Positions 18,512 through 28,783 of a DNA stretch of 64,000 bases are shown piece after piece. A program made the translations under genes and the position numbers. The DNA comes from Nigrospora sphaerica. Lineage: Eukaryota; Ascomycota; Sordariomycetes; Amphisphaeriales; Apiosporaceae. Position 1 is the stretch's first letter. The number at the start of each line of letters is the position of its first letter. The notes below the pieces were generated by a model, which worked only from the letters and a program-made list of their open reading frames with translations, made no database searches and was not told the DNA's origin. Location: assembly GCA_018287875.1 (NCBI GenBank), contig JAGVVL010000027.1, forward strand, positions 62,001 through 126,000. Direction: 5' to 3'.

Positions 18512-21500
18512 CTATCTGGCGCGCCAGGCGTCTAGTGTAGTAAACGAGGATTGGGTATCTGGATGCTCTGCCCCGAGGACTCTATTGCGTGCTTGTGCAC
18601 ACTCATCCATCAAGCCAAGAGCCTCAGTAGTAAGGCCTTGCGACATCCAGGTGTGGGCAAGGTTGGCCATGCTGGTCAGCGTGTCGGGATGGTCCTCTCC
18701 CAACACCGTCAAGCTCGTCTCCATCACCCGCACCTCCAGCGACTCGGCCTCTTTCCATCGGCCTTGGTTCCAATACGTCGACGCCAGGTTGGCCATGCTG
18801 GTCAGCGTGTCGGGATGATCCTCTCCTAACACCGTCAAGCTCGTCTCCATCACCCGCACCTCCAGCGACTCGGCCTCCTTCCATCGGCCTTGGTTCCTGT
18901 ACGTCGACGCCAGGTTGGCCATGCTGCTCAGCGTGTCGGGATGGTCCTCTCCTAACACCGTCAAGCTCGTCTCCATCACCCGCACGTCTAGCGACTCGGC
19001 CTCCTTCCATCGGCCTTGGTTCCTGTACGTCGCTGCCAGGTTGGCCATGCTGGTCAGCGTCGAGGGATGGTCCTCTCCCAACACCGTCAAGCTCGTCTCC
19101 ATCACCCGCACGTCTAGCGACTCGGCCTCCTTCCATCGGCCTTGGTTCCTGTACGTCGCTGCCAGGTTGGCCATGCTGGTCAGCGTGTCGGGATGGTCCT
19201 CTCCTAACACCGTCTTTCTCGTCTCCATCACCCGCACCTCCAGCGACTCGGCCTCCTTCCATCGGCCTTGGTTCCAATACGTCGACGCCAGGTTGGCCAT
19301 GCTGGTCAGCGTGTCGGGATGGTCCTCTCCTAACACCGTCAAGCTCGTCTCCATCACCCGCACCTCCAGCGACTCGGCCTCCTTCCATCGGCCTTGGTTC
19401 CTGTACGTCGACGCCAGGTTGGCCATGCTGCTCAGCGTGTCGGGATGGTCCTCTCCTAACACCGTCTTTCTCGTCTCCATCACCCGCACCTCCAGCGACT
19501 CGGCCTCCTTCCATCGGCCTTGGTTCCTGTACGTCGACGCCAGGTTGGCCATGCTGGTCAGCGTGTTGGGATGGTCCTCTCCCAACACCATCGAGCTCGT
19601 CTCCATCACCCGCACCTCTAGCGACTCGGCCTCCTTCCATCGGCCTTGGTTCCAATACGTCGACGCCAGGTTGGCCATGCTGGTCAGCGTGTCGGGATGG
19701 TCCTCTCCCAACACCATCGAGCTCGTCTCCATCACCCGCACAAACAGCGACTCGGCCTCCTTCCATCGGCCTTGGTTCCAATACGTCGACGCCAGGTTGG
19801 CCATGCTGGTCAGCGTGTTGGGATGGTCCTCTCCCAACACCGTCTTTCTCGTCTCCATCACCCGCACCTCCAGCGACTCGGCCTCCTTCCATCGGCCTTG
19901 GTACCTGTACGTCGACGCCAGGTTGGCCATGCTGCTCAGCGTGTTGGGATGGTCCTCTCCCAACACCGTCGAGCTCGTCTCCATCACCCGCACGTCTAGC
20001 GACTCGGCCTCCTTCCATCGGCCTTGGTTCCTGTACGTCGACGCCAGGTTGGCCATGCTGCTCAGCGTGTCGGGATGGTCCTCTCCTAACACCGTCTTTC
20101 TCGTCTCCATCACCCGCACCTCCAGCGACTCGGCCTCCTTCTATCGGCCTTGGTTCCTGTACGTCGCTGCCAGGTTACCGAGGCTGGCCAGTGTCGAGGG
20201 ATCATCTGCCTCAAAGACTTCCGTTTTAATCTTTTCTGCTCGCACTAGGAACAACTCCGCCTGCTTCCATTTGCCTTCCAAGTTAAAAAGTCCAGCGACA
20301 TTGTGGAGGAGAGACGCTTCTGCCTTTTTTTCCTCCTCGGACTGTCGACCGGCCTGCTCGAGGACCTTCTGCGCGTGCGGAAGGTAGGCGCGGCATTGCG
20401 CTTGGTTCTTAAATTCCCCGCCAAATGGGTAGCAGTGCGATACCGTGCAAAGCGCCTGGCCGGCAAACTCGTTCATCGTGCCCTTATCCACGAGCCATTT
20501 CCGTGTAATTAGCTGAACTAGACGGTGCATATCGACACCTCGGCTCTTCTCCTCCGTCACGAGCGAAAAGGCTTTAAGGACGCCTAATGCTTTAATGATG
20601 GGCCCGGCTCCTTGTTGCACTGTGTCCGGCCGCTGCTTAGCGAAATCCTTTAAAAAGGCCTGGGGGATAGCCTGCCGGTCGAACAGACTCATCAGGGAGA
20701 GCAGCTCGCCTGCAAACGGGGTCTGACGCTGGATCTGCTCGAATGAAAGAACCCACGTCGCTGCGACAGCCTGAGGCATACCCGAGTCCCGCCCAACCGG
20801 CTCGAACTCTTCACTGAGCCGCTCGATGAGACTCTGGTCGCCTTCGTCTAGAAGTCGCAGATAGCTGTTAACATCTATACTCTCCTGCTCTATAAAAGCG
20901 GCCGCCTGAATAAGCGCCAGTGGGAGGTGCTCCAGTCGAGAAGAGAGCATCGCCAGCTCGTCCGCTATCGCCTCGCCGTCGCTTAGGTACGGACGAAGGA
21001 GCTGATCGGATTCGTTATCGTCCATCGCCTTGATCTCGATCGGCGGCTTCCCCTTCGTAAACTTCACGCCTACTTGCTTGTTCCGGGTCGTGACGAGGAT
21101 CGATCCATGGGCGCACTCCGGTAAGTAGCGCCCTAGTAGCTGATTCTGGCTGACATCGACCTTACCAGGCTGTGGCCCTGGGAAGAAGACATCGGCGTCG
21201 TCGGCATTGTCGATTATCATCACCCAATCGCCGTGCTCTTTCCTCTCGAGCCACCCCTTTACAAGCGACGGCACATCGGCCTTGGGGTCGTCATAGCCGG
21301 GGACTTCACACTCTCTCGCAATCGAGTCGAAGGACTCGCGGAATCGTGCGGCTGTGCCGCCGTGGACCCAGAAGACGGATATGTCCGGATGCTCCTCCCG
21401 GAGCCGGTACGCATACTCGAGCGCGATCTGCGTTTTCCTGGTACCGATCAGCAGGAAGCTTCGTGTGCCCGGTTCGAAGGCTAACCTACCCAATGCCACC

Positions 21501-22773
21501 CAGGCCAAACAACGCCACGCGTGCTTGCGACTGCGCCTTATACGGCTGCCGTTGTAGCGCTTCTAGGGCAGCCGCTCGACCAACAAAATTATCGTTCTTC
21601 GTATATGGCACCAGAACTGCCAGTGGGTCAGAATCGCCGTATCCGAAATAGCATCCCTCATTTACTTACACCATGGACCGGTAGGCTCGTCCCGCGCAGA
21701 TTGTGGGCCTACATTATTTAGTACATACAATTCCTAGCCTACACGAACCCCCCGGCGGAACATCACGTACCTGGGAGCGAAGGGACCCAAAAGTCGAGAA
21801 ACGCCTTCGCGCACGCCGCCGCCGTCGCCGCCGCGTACGGCTGCCACGCCTTGCTCTTGTGGCTGTCGGCGTAGTCGCAAGCGGCCTTGATCACCACGCA
21901 CGGGAAGCTGTCCCACACCCCGGCGCTCTCCATCTCGAAGCCGATGACGCCGGCCTGCTGCGCGATCCTGTCGCGGTGCTCGCCCGACTTGAGCACCGTG
22001 TCGCCGGACGCGATCAGGCCGAAGTGCACGGCGGGCTGGGAGTTGGCCTGCTTGAGGCGGTCTCGGGGTATGAGCGGGCCATTGCAGCCGCAATCGGCGC
22101 ACGACTTTCTGTCGTCGATGTGTCGATACGCTCCATCGAACAAGGTATCTTGCGCGAGCCCAAGATAAGTAGCACAGAGGTCCGGCTCCTTCTGGATATC
22201 GTTCAAGTAGTCGGCTAGTTTCTTCTGGAGTAGTTTCCGATCCCGGCGTCCGCTAAGCTTAGCTAGCAAACTGCGGATTTCCGTGTTAGGGCGCCCAAGT
22301 GAGTCCAGGAGAGTGTCTTTGCGTTCGAATCGGTCGGGGAACTGCCGCCCTAAGTCGTACTGAACGACGCCGCTGCTGACAATCACGTCACCTAGGACCC
22401 TCTCGTCGCCTTCCGAGCTCGATGGAACGACCCCGCAGATACCCACCACCAGGGCCAGCCTGATGTTGGGGAAACTGTTCCGACAGTTGGCGGCGACGGC
22501 GGCCGCCTTCGCTTTGCCCATGCCGGGCATGTGGGCGAGGACGACGTTGTGCCGGCCGATGACGCCGGTGGAGTAGGCGTTGGGGTCGCCGGGCGCCTTG
22601 TCGTACGGCGGGCCGTCCTCGTCCCAGCAGCGGTCGAACAGGGCGTCGACAGCGTTGGCCTCGAGGGTCAGCGCGCAGATGACGGCGACCCCGAACTGCT
22701 CGCGTGAGGCAGGCCGTCGGGGCTGGCCTCGAACCGCCAGGCAGCTAATTGAAGCCGAGTAATTAGACGCCAT
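18512..22773 (-). CDS. NLR-B: PNP_UDP - NB-ARC - TPR protein with an in-frame TAG
   Basis: Exon 1 is 22773-21771 (ATG in a GCCATGG context, 334 codons, phase 1). Intron 1 is 21617-21770 (CCAG|GTACGT, branch CTGAC, GGCAG). Exon 2 is 21616-21490. Intron 2 is 21438-21489 (52 bases, GTAGGT..ACCAG). Exon 3 is 21437-18512. All phases agree. The PNP domain keeps FEMESAG, the CDYADSH motif and an H...CxxC insertion. NB-ARC has NFVGR, P-loop GLGGIGKT at 372-379 (split by intron 2 in the codon before Lys), Walker B VMIIDNADD, ILVTTRN, LPLAL and MHRLVQL. A 13-unit TPR array and a divergent C-terminal cap follow. TAG at 20143-20141 replaces the Trp codon of the first repeat, ending the protein at about 808 residues; without it about 1351 residues would be made. 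Either a recent pseudogene, a truncated allele or a readthrough case. An upstream ATG at 22842 is less likely. Confidence 0.82.
18640..20240 (-). repeat. 126-bp tandem repeat array encoding TPRs of NLR-B
   Basis: About 13 units of 126 bp (42 residues): MANLASTYRNQGRWKEAESLEVRVMET..TVLGEDHPDTL or close variants. Twelve have the GGCCATGCTG-type start on the plus strand, at about 18668 and every 126 bases to 20054; the thirteenth, near 20180, is more divergent. Units differ at only a few sites (ST, AT or HT; RN, WN or RY; L, R or S before TVLG; EV, DV or FV). The mixing of variants along the array suggests unequal exchange or conversion. Long antisense and alternate-frame ORFs over the array are by-products of the repeats. 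Confidence 0.92.
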
Positions 22774-23878
22774 GGCGGGTTGTTCTTGATGCTTTTGATT
22801 TGCTCTCCATCGAAACACACCTGGCATGCTTTGAAGAACCAAAAGCCACCGCTATGGTACGGCTTTTGAAGTCCTTGGAGAGAAGATTGTAGCGGCAGCT
22901 ATGTTGGGCTTTGGCTGCAGGCCTCCGCGCGACACTGCCATAAGCAGCTGCACTAATCTGTTGGCTTACACCATGCCCCATAGCATGTGCCCCGTATATA
23001 GCGTATCATATGCAACACGAGGTACTGCCCTAAAGGTTTAGTGTAGTCTTGGCTACATTTAGGAGTGAAATACCTACGTCCATAGATGCCTCTCTTCCTG
23101 CGGCACAGGTGGCTACAAAGGTGGTCAGACGATCTACGCCACCTCAGAATTGCTGGCTCGTGAAGCCTGCATCAATCCAATAACAGATCACAGCAGAGCG
23201 CAGGGTGACTGATGTGTGGATGTAAGAGAAACCACATTAGATTGAGGTGCATTATATTCATCAGGAGGGGTAGATAACCCCCCCCTCTTTCCAGGATAAC
23301 GCTAGTGTAGACAGTTAGATTCTGCAGTCTACGCCACTACGTGGCGAGACCCTTCGGAAGACATCTCTCTTTACTACACCCCAGTTCACACCATATCACT
23401 GGCCTTGGAACTTCTGGTGCCCTGCCTCTTCTTCGGGCGCGGATCGTGACAGATAGCCACTGAAGCCATATCCGCCGCGTCTTATTCGACCCTTACTGTC
23501 AGGTAAATCGCCCTCCCAGAGCTGAAATAGCGGTGTTCTTGGCGGCGCAGGTTAGGCTCGGGGCGAGCGAGGCTGATCGAATCGACGAGCCGTTCCGTCC
23601 CCTCTCTAGCGCGAAGCCACTTCTTCACAGAGGTTTCCCTTCTGTGCCACTAAAAGAAACTTCGCATCATCTCTTAATGGCCGTTTACTACAGGTGATTG
23701 GGGTGGAATTCATGTCAGCGCCCACTGCCCGGACCACGGGACCATCGAACCGCCCTTACACCAGCTGCGGGCGACTCGCAAGGCAGAATTCTGCAGCCAG
23801 AGTCGCACTTGAGGCCATTCGTTATTCTTCACTGGGGATAACTATTTTTCTGTTTATATGGCGACCGCTCGGGGTACA
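22774..23878. other. Intergenic region upstream of NLR-B
   Basis: About 1.1 kb with no supported gene. A TATA-like GTATATA at about 22994 lies roughly 220 bases upstream of the NLR-B start. The rest shows short frames only and no repeat that I could match. Confidence 0.45.
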
Positions 23879-24084
23879 TGTCACGGTTCAATGAACAAGG
23901 GATCTGTTGACGCCCTGAAGGTTCTATTGAGATGTGAAAACTACAGGTGAAGAGGAAAAGAAGAGGAACAGGCTCCTCTCAGTCACCGTTTGGCAGGAAT
24001 ATATCCAGCCAGCCGCGGTACGTACCGCTGGCCACTAGTCCATGCGTTCCCATGCCCTTGTACCTATGTACCCATGCCGTAACA
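23879..24084. mobile_element. Second solo LTR of the same family
   Basis: 206 bp, TGTCACGG..CCGTAACA, homologous end to end with 11057-11262 and in the same orientation. It is flanked by the 5-bp target duplication GTACA (23874-23878 and 24085-24089). A clean solo LTR. Confidence 0.88.
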
Positions 24085-24150
24085 GTACACGTGCCATTAC
24101 TGCTACAATATCTATCAAAGCCATTTTAAACTTCTCACATATTTTATCTT

Positions 24151-24370
24151 TGTCACGGCCCAAGGAACGAGTGATCTGACGATGCCCTAAAAGTTCTATT
24201 GAGGTGCTGATGAGTCGTTGACTGGGGTAGTAGCAGAAGAGAGTGACGTATTAGTGAGGCTTGCCACGAAGTGGCCGGTGGGGCAGGAATCTACCTATAG
24301 TACGATCCAGGTGGGGTGATAGGACCACACCAAATAGGATAACGCACTCCAGTATCATGAGCTACCTACC
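24151..24370. mobile_element. Related LTR fragment joined to a truncated pol
   Basis: It starts TGTCACGG and its first 50 or so bases match the two solo LTRs (...CTATTGAG), then diverge. At about 24370 it abuts reverse-transcriptase coding sequence on the minus strand, so an internal deletion or rearrangement removed the rest of pol. The right boundary is approximate. Confidence 0.5.
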
Positions 24371-27113
24371 CTGACCACGCATCAGGTTGTAACCGTTCGG
24401 TAGGTCAAGGGCAGTGAACCACTTGGCCCTGCCTAGCTTGTCTCGTAGTTCACTGATTAAGGGTAAGGGGTAACAGTTCTTGATCGTGATTTCGTTGAGC
24501 TTCCGGTAATCGACACACAGTCGCCATTTCTTCCTTCCGTCCTTGTCGATCTTCTTTGGGACGAACAGGATGGGTATCCTGCTGGTGATGTCGATGGCCT
24601 GATGTTGCCTTTCTCGAGGTTTTCCTTGAGGTACTCGCGGAGTGCTTCTTCATGTTCCGGGTTGAAGCAGTAAATTGGCATGAACTGGGGTTCCTTACCT
24701 TCTTTTAAGGGTATCTCGTGATCCCACCTGCTGTGCTCTGGTATTCCCGTAGACAGCTTTCCGCTGAACAGGTCGCCGAATTCTCTGTACGTGTCTAGTA
24801 TTTCGTACTTCTCGATCGGCTCGACTTCCTTAGCTTCCTGTATTCTTAGGAACGCTCTAAGGGTCATAGGCTTGCTTGAGGGTCGGTGTCGTTGACGCTT
24901 CTCAGAGGCTAAGTCTCTTCCTGGTGTATCCTACTGAAGTTGGCCTGTTCTCCAGTTGACTCTGGGATTGCTCTCCCGCAACCAGGGTATCCCCAATATC
25001 ATATCGTATCCTGATATGTCTGCGATGTCGCACTCGAGTCGCTCCTTCCGATCCTGGATCGTCACTGAGAGGGGCGCAGTCTCCCGTAATACGAGTCCAT
25101 CGTCGTACTGGAAAGCATCTCCATCAGCAGCGCTGAGTCGGTATGGGGCGTCTTTCTGCCTCCATGGTATCTTGAGCCTGTTGACGATTCTTGGAGAAGT
25201 AATTTCCTTGCGCTCCGCTGTCTAGGAGTGCTCGTACTTCGTATCCCATGATCTGTACTGATAGTATCAAGGGGTCGTATCGGTCGTGAGGGTCTTCGTT
25301 GCCCATCACTCGTAGGGACCTGTTGTCCTGTAGAGCCGGTTGTAGCCCTATTACAGCCGGCGACGGGCGTTTCCCGCCTTCTTCTCGAGCCATCTTCGAG
25401 CGGCTCTGTTTTGCCGGGCTGCTTCTCGGTCCATCTATCTAGCGTACTTCCTGGGGTGTCCGGTAAATTCTCGAGATGTGGGGTCGTCATCTTGAGAGGA
25501 CTCCTCGTCACTGTTTTCCTCGCTCGGGAGGTCTTTCCGTTTGGAGCTGTGAGGGACATCGTCGGGGCTCTGGGTTCTTCCGAAGCTTGCTAGTCTCGTC
25601 CCGTCGTGGGTGTGAGCAGTGATTTTTGCTCTCGGATCTTCTCCTCGTGGAGGAGTTTGAGCTTCATCCAGGCCGCAATCTTTTCGGGCGCGTGGATCTG
25701 GCATTCATTGGTGTGGTATTGGTGCCATATCTTCTTGTCAGCTACACATTCACGAGGGTACTGGGGCGTTGCCTAGAGCACGACGCAGCGATCTTGCACT
25801 ACAGAGGTGACAGTGGCCCTTTTAGTCTCGCTGCGTAGGTAGACGCGGATCATGGGTTCTCCACAGCATGGTCGCATCGGGAAGACCTGGTGTTGGATTT
25901 TCTCGGGGAGATGCTGAAGACAGGTGTTGTAGATGCAGGATATCCATGCAAGATGGTGGTGTCCTCGTGCATCTGGGTGGCTATCGACATGGTCTCCGGC
26001 CATTTTCTGCTCGAGTGGTTTCCCGTTTTTCTGGTTGCTGCAAAAGATCTTTTCGATCGTGCTGAGGTCGCTGGTGGTCTCGCCGACAAAGAGGATCCAT
26101 CCCTCTTAGTCGAGACTTCGATGCCAGAGGCTCTGAAGTGTGAGGGTCTCGTGGTCGATTCCTTCGAGTTCCTCATTGCTGGGCAGCTCTGTCCATTTGG
26201 GGAACATCTTCCTCATGGGGTCGCTGGACGGAGTTCCCTTTTGGATCATCGCGAGTCGTCTGTTGCCTCTGCATTGCTTGGGGTACCATACGACACTGTC
26301 TTTGTCAGACTGATGTGTGGTGTAAGCGTCGTCGTAGTAAGCCGTCCAGCTGAGGAGTTCGTGGGGTACACTGGGGGTACTCGTGGATTTTCCCACTCCA
26401 TCTAGTGCCGTCGTTCCTCGGTGGATGGCGTTGGTACATCTCTCTGGGACTGGCTTCCATTGCCGTGGCTTCTTGGGTTCAGTGCAGAAGCGTGCAGGGT
26501 GTCCCTTCTTTCCACAGTTGTAGCATTCGCCGTCGAACTTGGGCTTGCTATGGTGGGTAGCGTCAAGGTCCATTGGTCCTGCGGGGTTGCCGTAGGATGT
26601 CTTATTTCTCCATCCATCGTTGTTGCCTCGGAAAGGTTGGTTAGACTGTCGCTTCTTTCCAGAGTTAGCGATCATGGGTCTGTGGACAGGCCGCTGGCCC
26701 TTGCGCTCCATCTTTCTCTCGTAGAGTCGGTTGTCGATGCGCACCACGAGCTCAATCTACTCGGAGAGCTCGCTGGGGCGATCCATTCTGGCGACTTCGT
26801 CCTTTATGTCTTCCTTGAGGCCTTGGTAGAGCTGGGTGATGTAGGCGTCGTCGTCCCAATCCAACTTGGAGATAATCTATCGGAATCCCGCGGCGTACGT
26901 GGCGGCTGATCCCTTTTGCTGGTGCTTCATGAGCTGTCGTTCGGCCGTGCGGACTTCGTCAGGGCTTCCAAAGGTGCCCTTGAGCTTGGCTTCGAACGTT
27001 TCGTAGCTCTGGAAGGTCTCTCTCGTGTTGTACTCCTGGGCTTCTTCTTCTTTGGTCAACCCTTACCTGCTGCGGCTGCTCTCCCGCCCAGCGACATGAC
27101 AAAGTTCGTCTAG
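24370..27113 (-). mobile_element. Truncated Ty3/Gypsy retrotransposon of a second lineage
   Basis: Minus-strand remnant reading gag (27060 downward), protease and the N-terminal half of reverse transcriptase. Gag ends in a classic CCHC knuckle, CYNCGKKGHPARFC, unlike the finger of the 11910 element. The protease shows VRALLDSGAQGNY and later DMILGIPWLRE. The RT start is recognisable (WDHEIPLKEGKEP, then in another frame [14 protein letters not shown] and CVDYRKLN) and is cut off just after a [14 protein letters not shown] motif. Several frameshifts and stops interrupt it; both ends of the coding region are missing. It is a different family from the upstream element. Confidence 0.85.
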
Positions 27114-27636
27114 GGGGTCGGCAAAAATATGTATCAAGACTGCATATCCCGCCAGAAATGATGATATGAAACATCGCTTGGTCTTACTTCTGTGGGCCTG
27201 TTTACATGTGGTTCGGCTGCCTGCTTTGGCATCCGTAGCTAAAGTGGCAGACCGTACGGCGAGTTGAAATAATATGGACAACTGCTTCACCCTCGGGACC
27301 GATGATTTGATCAAGGACACGTAATGTTGTGATCGATACTTTTCTAGAACTGAAAATATAGAGGAATTCCTTCCGCTACCTACGTCGAGGGCCGCGATAA
27401 GTTTCGGGCGGGCTTGAATCCTCATTATAGAGCCCCTCCTTGAAATTCAATCGGTGAGAAAATAGTAACTGCGGCACTCGTAACTTTCGGCCTCAACGGA
27501 GTGCAGACATGGTATTAAATTGTTCGCATTCTTCTAGCAAAAGCAAATAACATCGGCAGTGCTCTAACCCATTTTATCATGTCGCCACGATTCCCTCGTC
27601 AAAACGGCTTCGTGACTTGCGTGTCGAATCGGCAGG
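27114..27636. other. No supported gene
   Basis: AT-richer stretch between the truncated Gypsy element and the frameshifted gene. Nothing recognised. Confidence 0.5.
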
Positions 27637-28783
27637 CTATGCTTTCCAGATGGCATTTTCGATGCTGGAAATATCGGTCTTGTGGCACTCATAACTAATC
27701 TCCAGCTTTGAATCGAGAACCAGCTCATGGGTTGCAGAAAATCTCCCATAAGAAGCCAGGTCGTGCGGTGCCGTATTCAAGCTGAACTCCTGTATACGTC
27801 TCGACGGTAGAGCAAGCAAGCTGGAGCCGATACGATTGAAAGCAATCGCGCTGCTCTTTTCACGGTCGTTGTGCCACTTTAGTACTGCGTCACCAGGCCG
27901 TACGATGAGCCACAAGGGCTTACTGGGTTTAGCCACATCCATGACGACGTTGAAATCTGTGTTGAAGAGCTCTTGTCTGGGCGTCTTCTTGCCTCGTCGC
28001 TGCAGAAACAATTGGCCAATCTCGTAGACAAACCGGGGCGGGTCGTACTTCTTGCCCCACTCGCTGTACGTATGCGCATCCTGAGGCTCGGTTTGAAGTG
28101 CTCGATCTCGAAGATGCGTAAATCTTCAACGTCGGGGCCCATTCCACCAAGGCTGTCAATCTCTTCACTGATGTACTTTGCCGTGCCTCCGATCCGGACC
28201 ACGTAATCGACGTAGCATTGAGGGAAGGTGTGGTCACAGAAAAGAGTGCAGTCTCTTAGGTTAGCCAGAGTATCGAGCTTGGAAAGAATGGCCCATTGGG
28301 CAAAATCACGGAAGTCGAGCCGTCGAAGGAAACATTCGTAGCCGTAGTTTGTCAGCGCAGGAGTCGAGGCAAAACTGCCTGCAGGTAGCGCGAGATCTGT
28401 ATAGTCCCAAGCCGCCGTCGTTGGGCCCTCTTTCGGAACTGAGGCCGTGACATGTCGATTCGTGGCGGTATCTTCATGAGAGGAAGTGACCACAACGTTG
28501 GTGGAGTCGGCAGCAGTCGCAAGACGAGCGTTAATGTTGACTATGTGATGCTCCAGCAATTCGAAACGTGGGTTAAAGGTTTGCGCGAGCTCTTCACGAA
28601 AGCGCTCCATCATGTCCCTGACGGTCTGCTCATGTTTTCCGCTACTACTTGATTGTCGCCGGTTTGGCCATCTCGGGCTCCTCTCGAGTGTTGTATAGCA
28701 GTACTTTGCCGCAGGAATACGATGGAACTGTCATTTGACGCGTCATCTTCGACCTTTGGCATCTTGCGCTTTCTGTCTTCCAT
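27637..28783 (-). pseudogene. Unknown protein gene with two apparent frameshifts
   Basis: Three consecutive minus-strand segments read as one protein of about 380 residues. The first (ATG 28783) begins MEDRKRKMPKVEDD, an acidic and basic nuclear-like N-terminus. Near 28635 the frame must slip within a run of A to enter HEQTVRDMMERFREEL. Near 28090 it slips again to reach AHTYSEWGKKYDPPRFVYE. The last segment ends at 27637 with SIENAIWKA. The joins lack GT..AG introns of workable size, so single-base indels (or assembly errors) are the simplest reading. The middle has an aromatic, Leu-rich globular composition. No family recognised. Confidence 0.5.

Noticed and set aside
18915..20387. 490-codon plus-strand ORF and a 464-codon alternate minus-strand ORF over the NLR-B repeats
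   Set aside because: A 126-bp period is divisible by three, so a unit without stops in another frame gives a long open frame automatically. Only the TPR frame continues into NB-ARC and matches a family.
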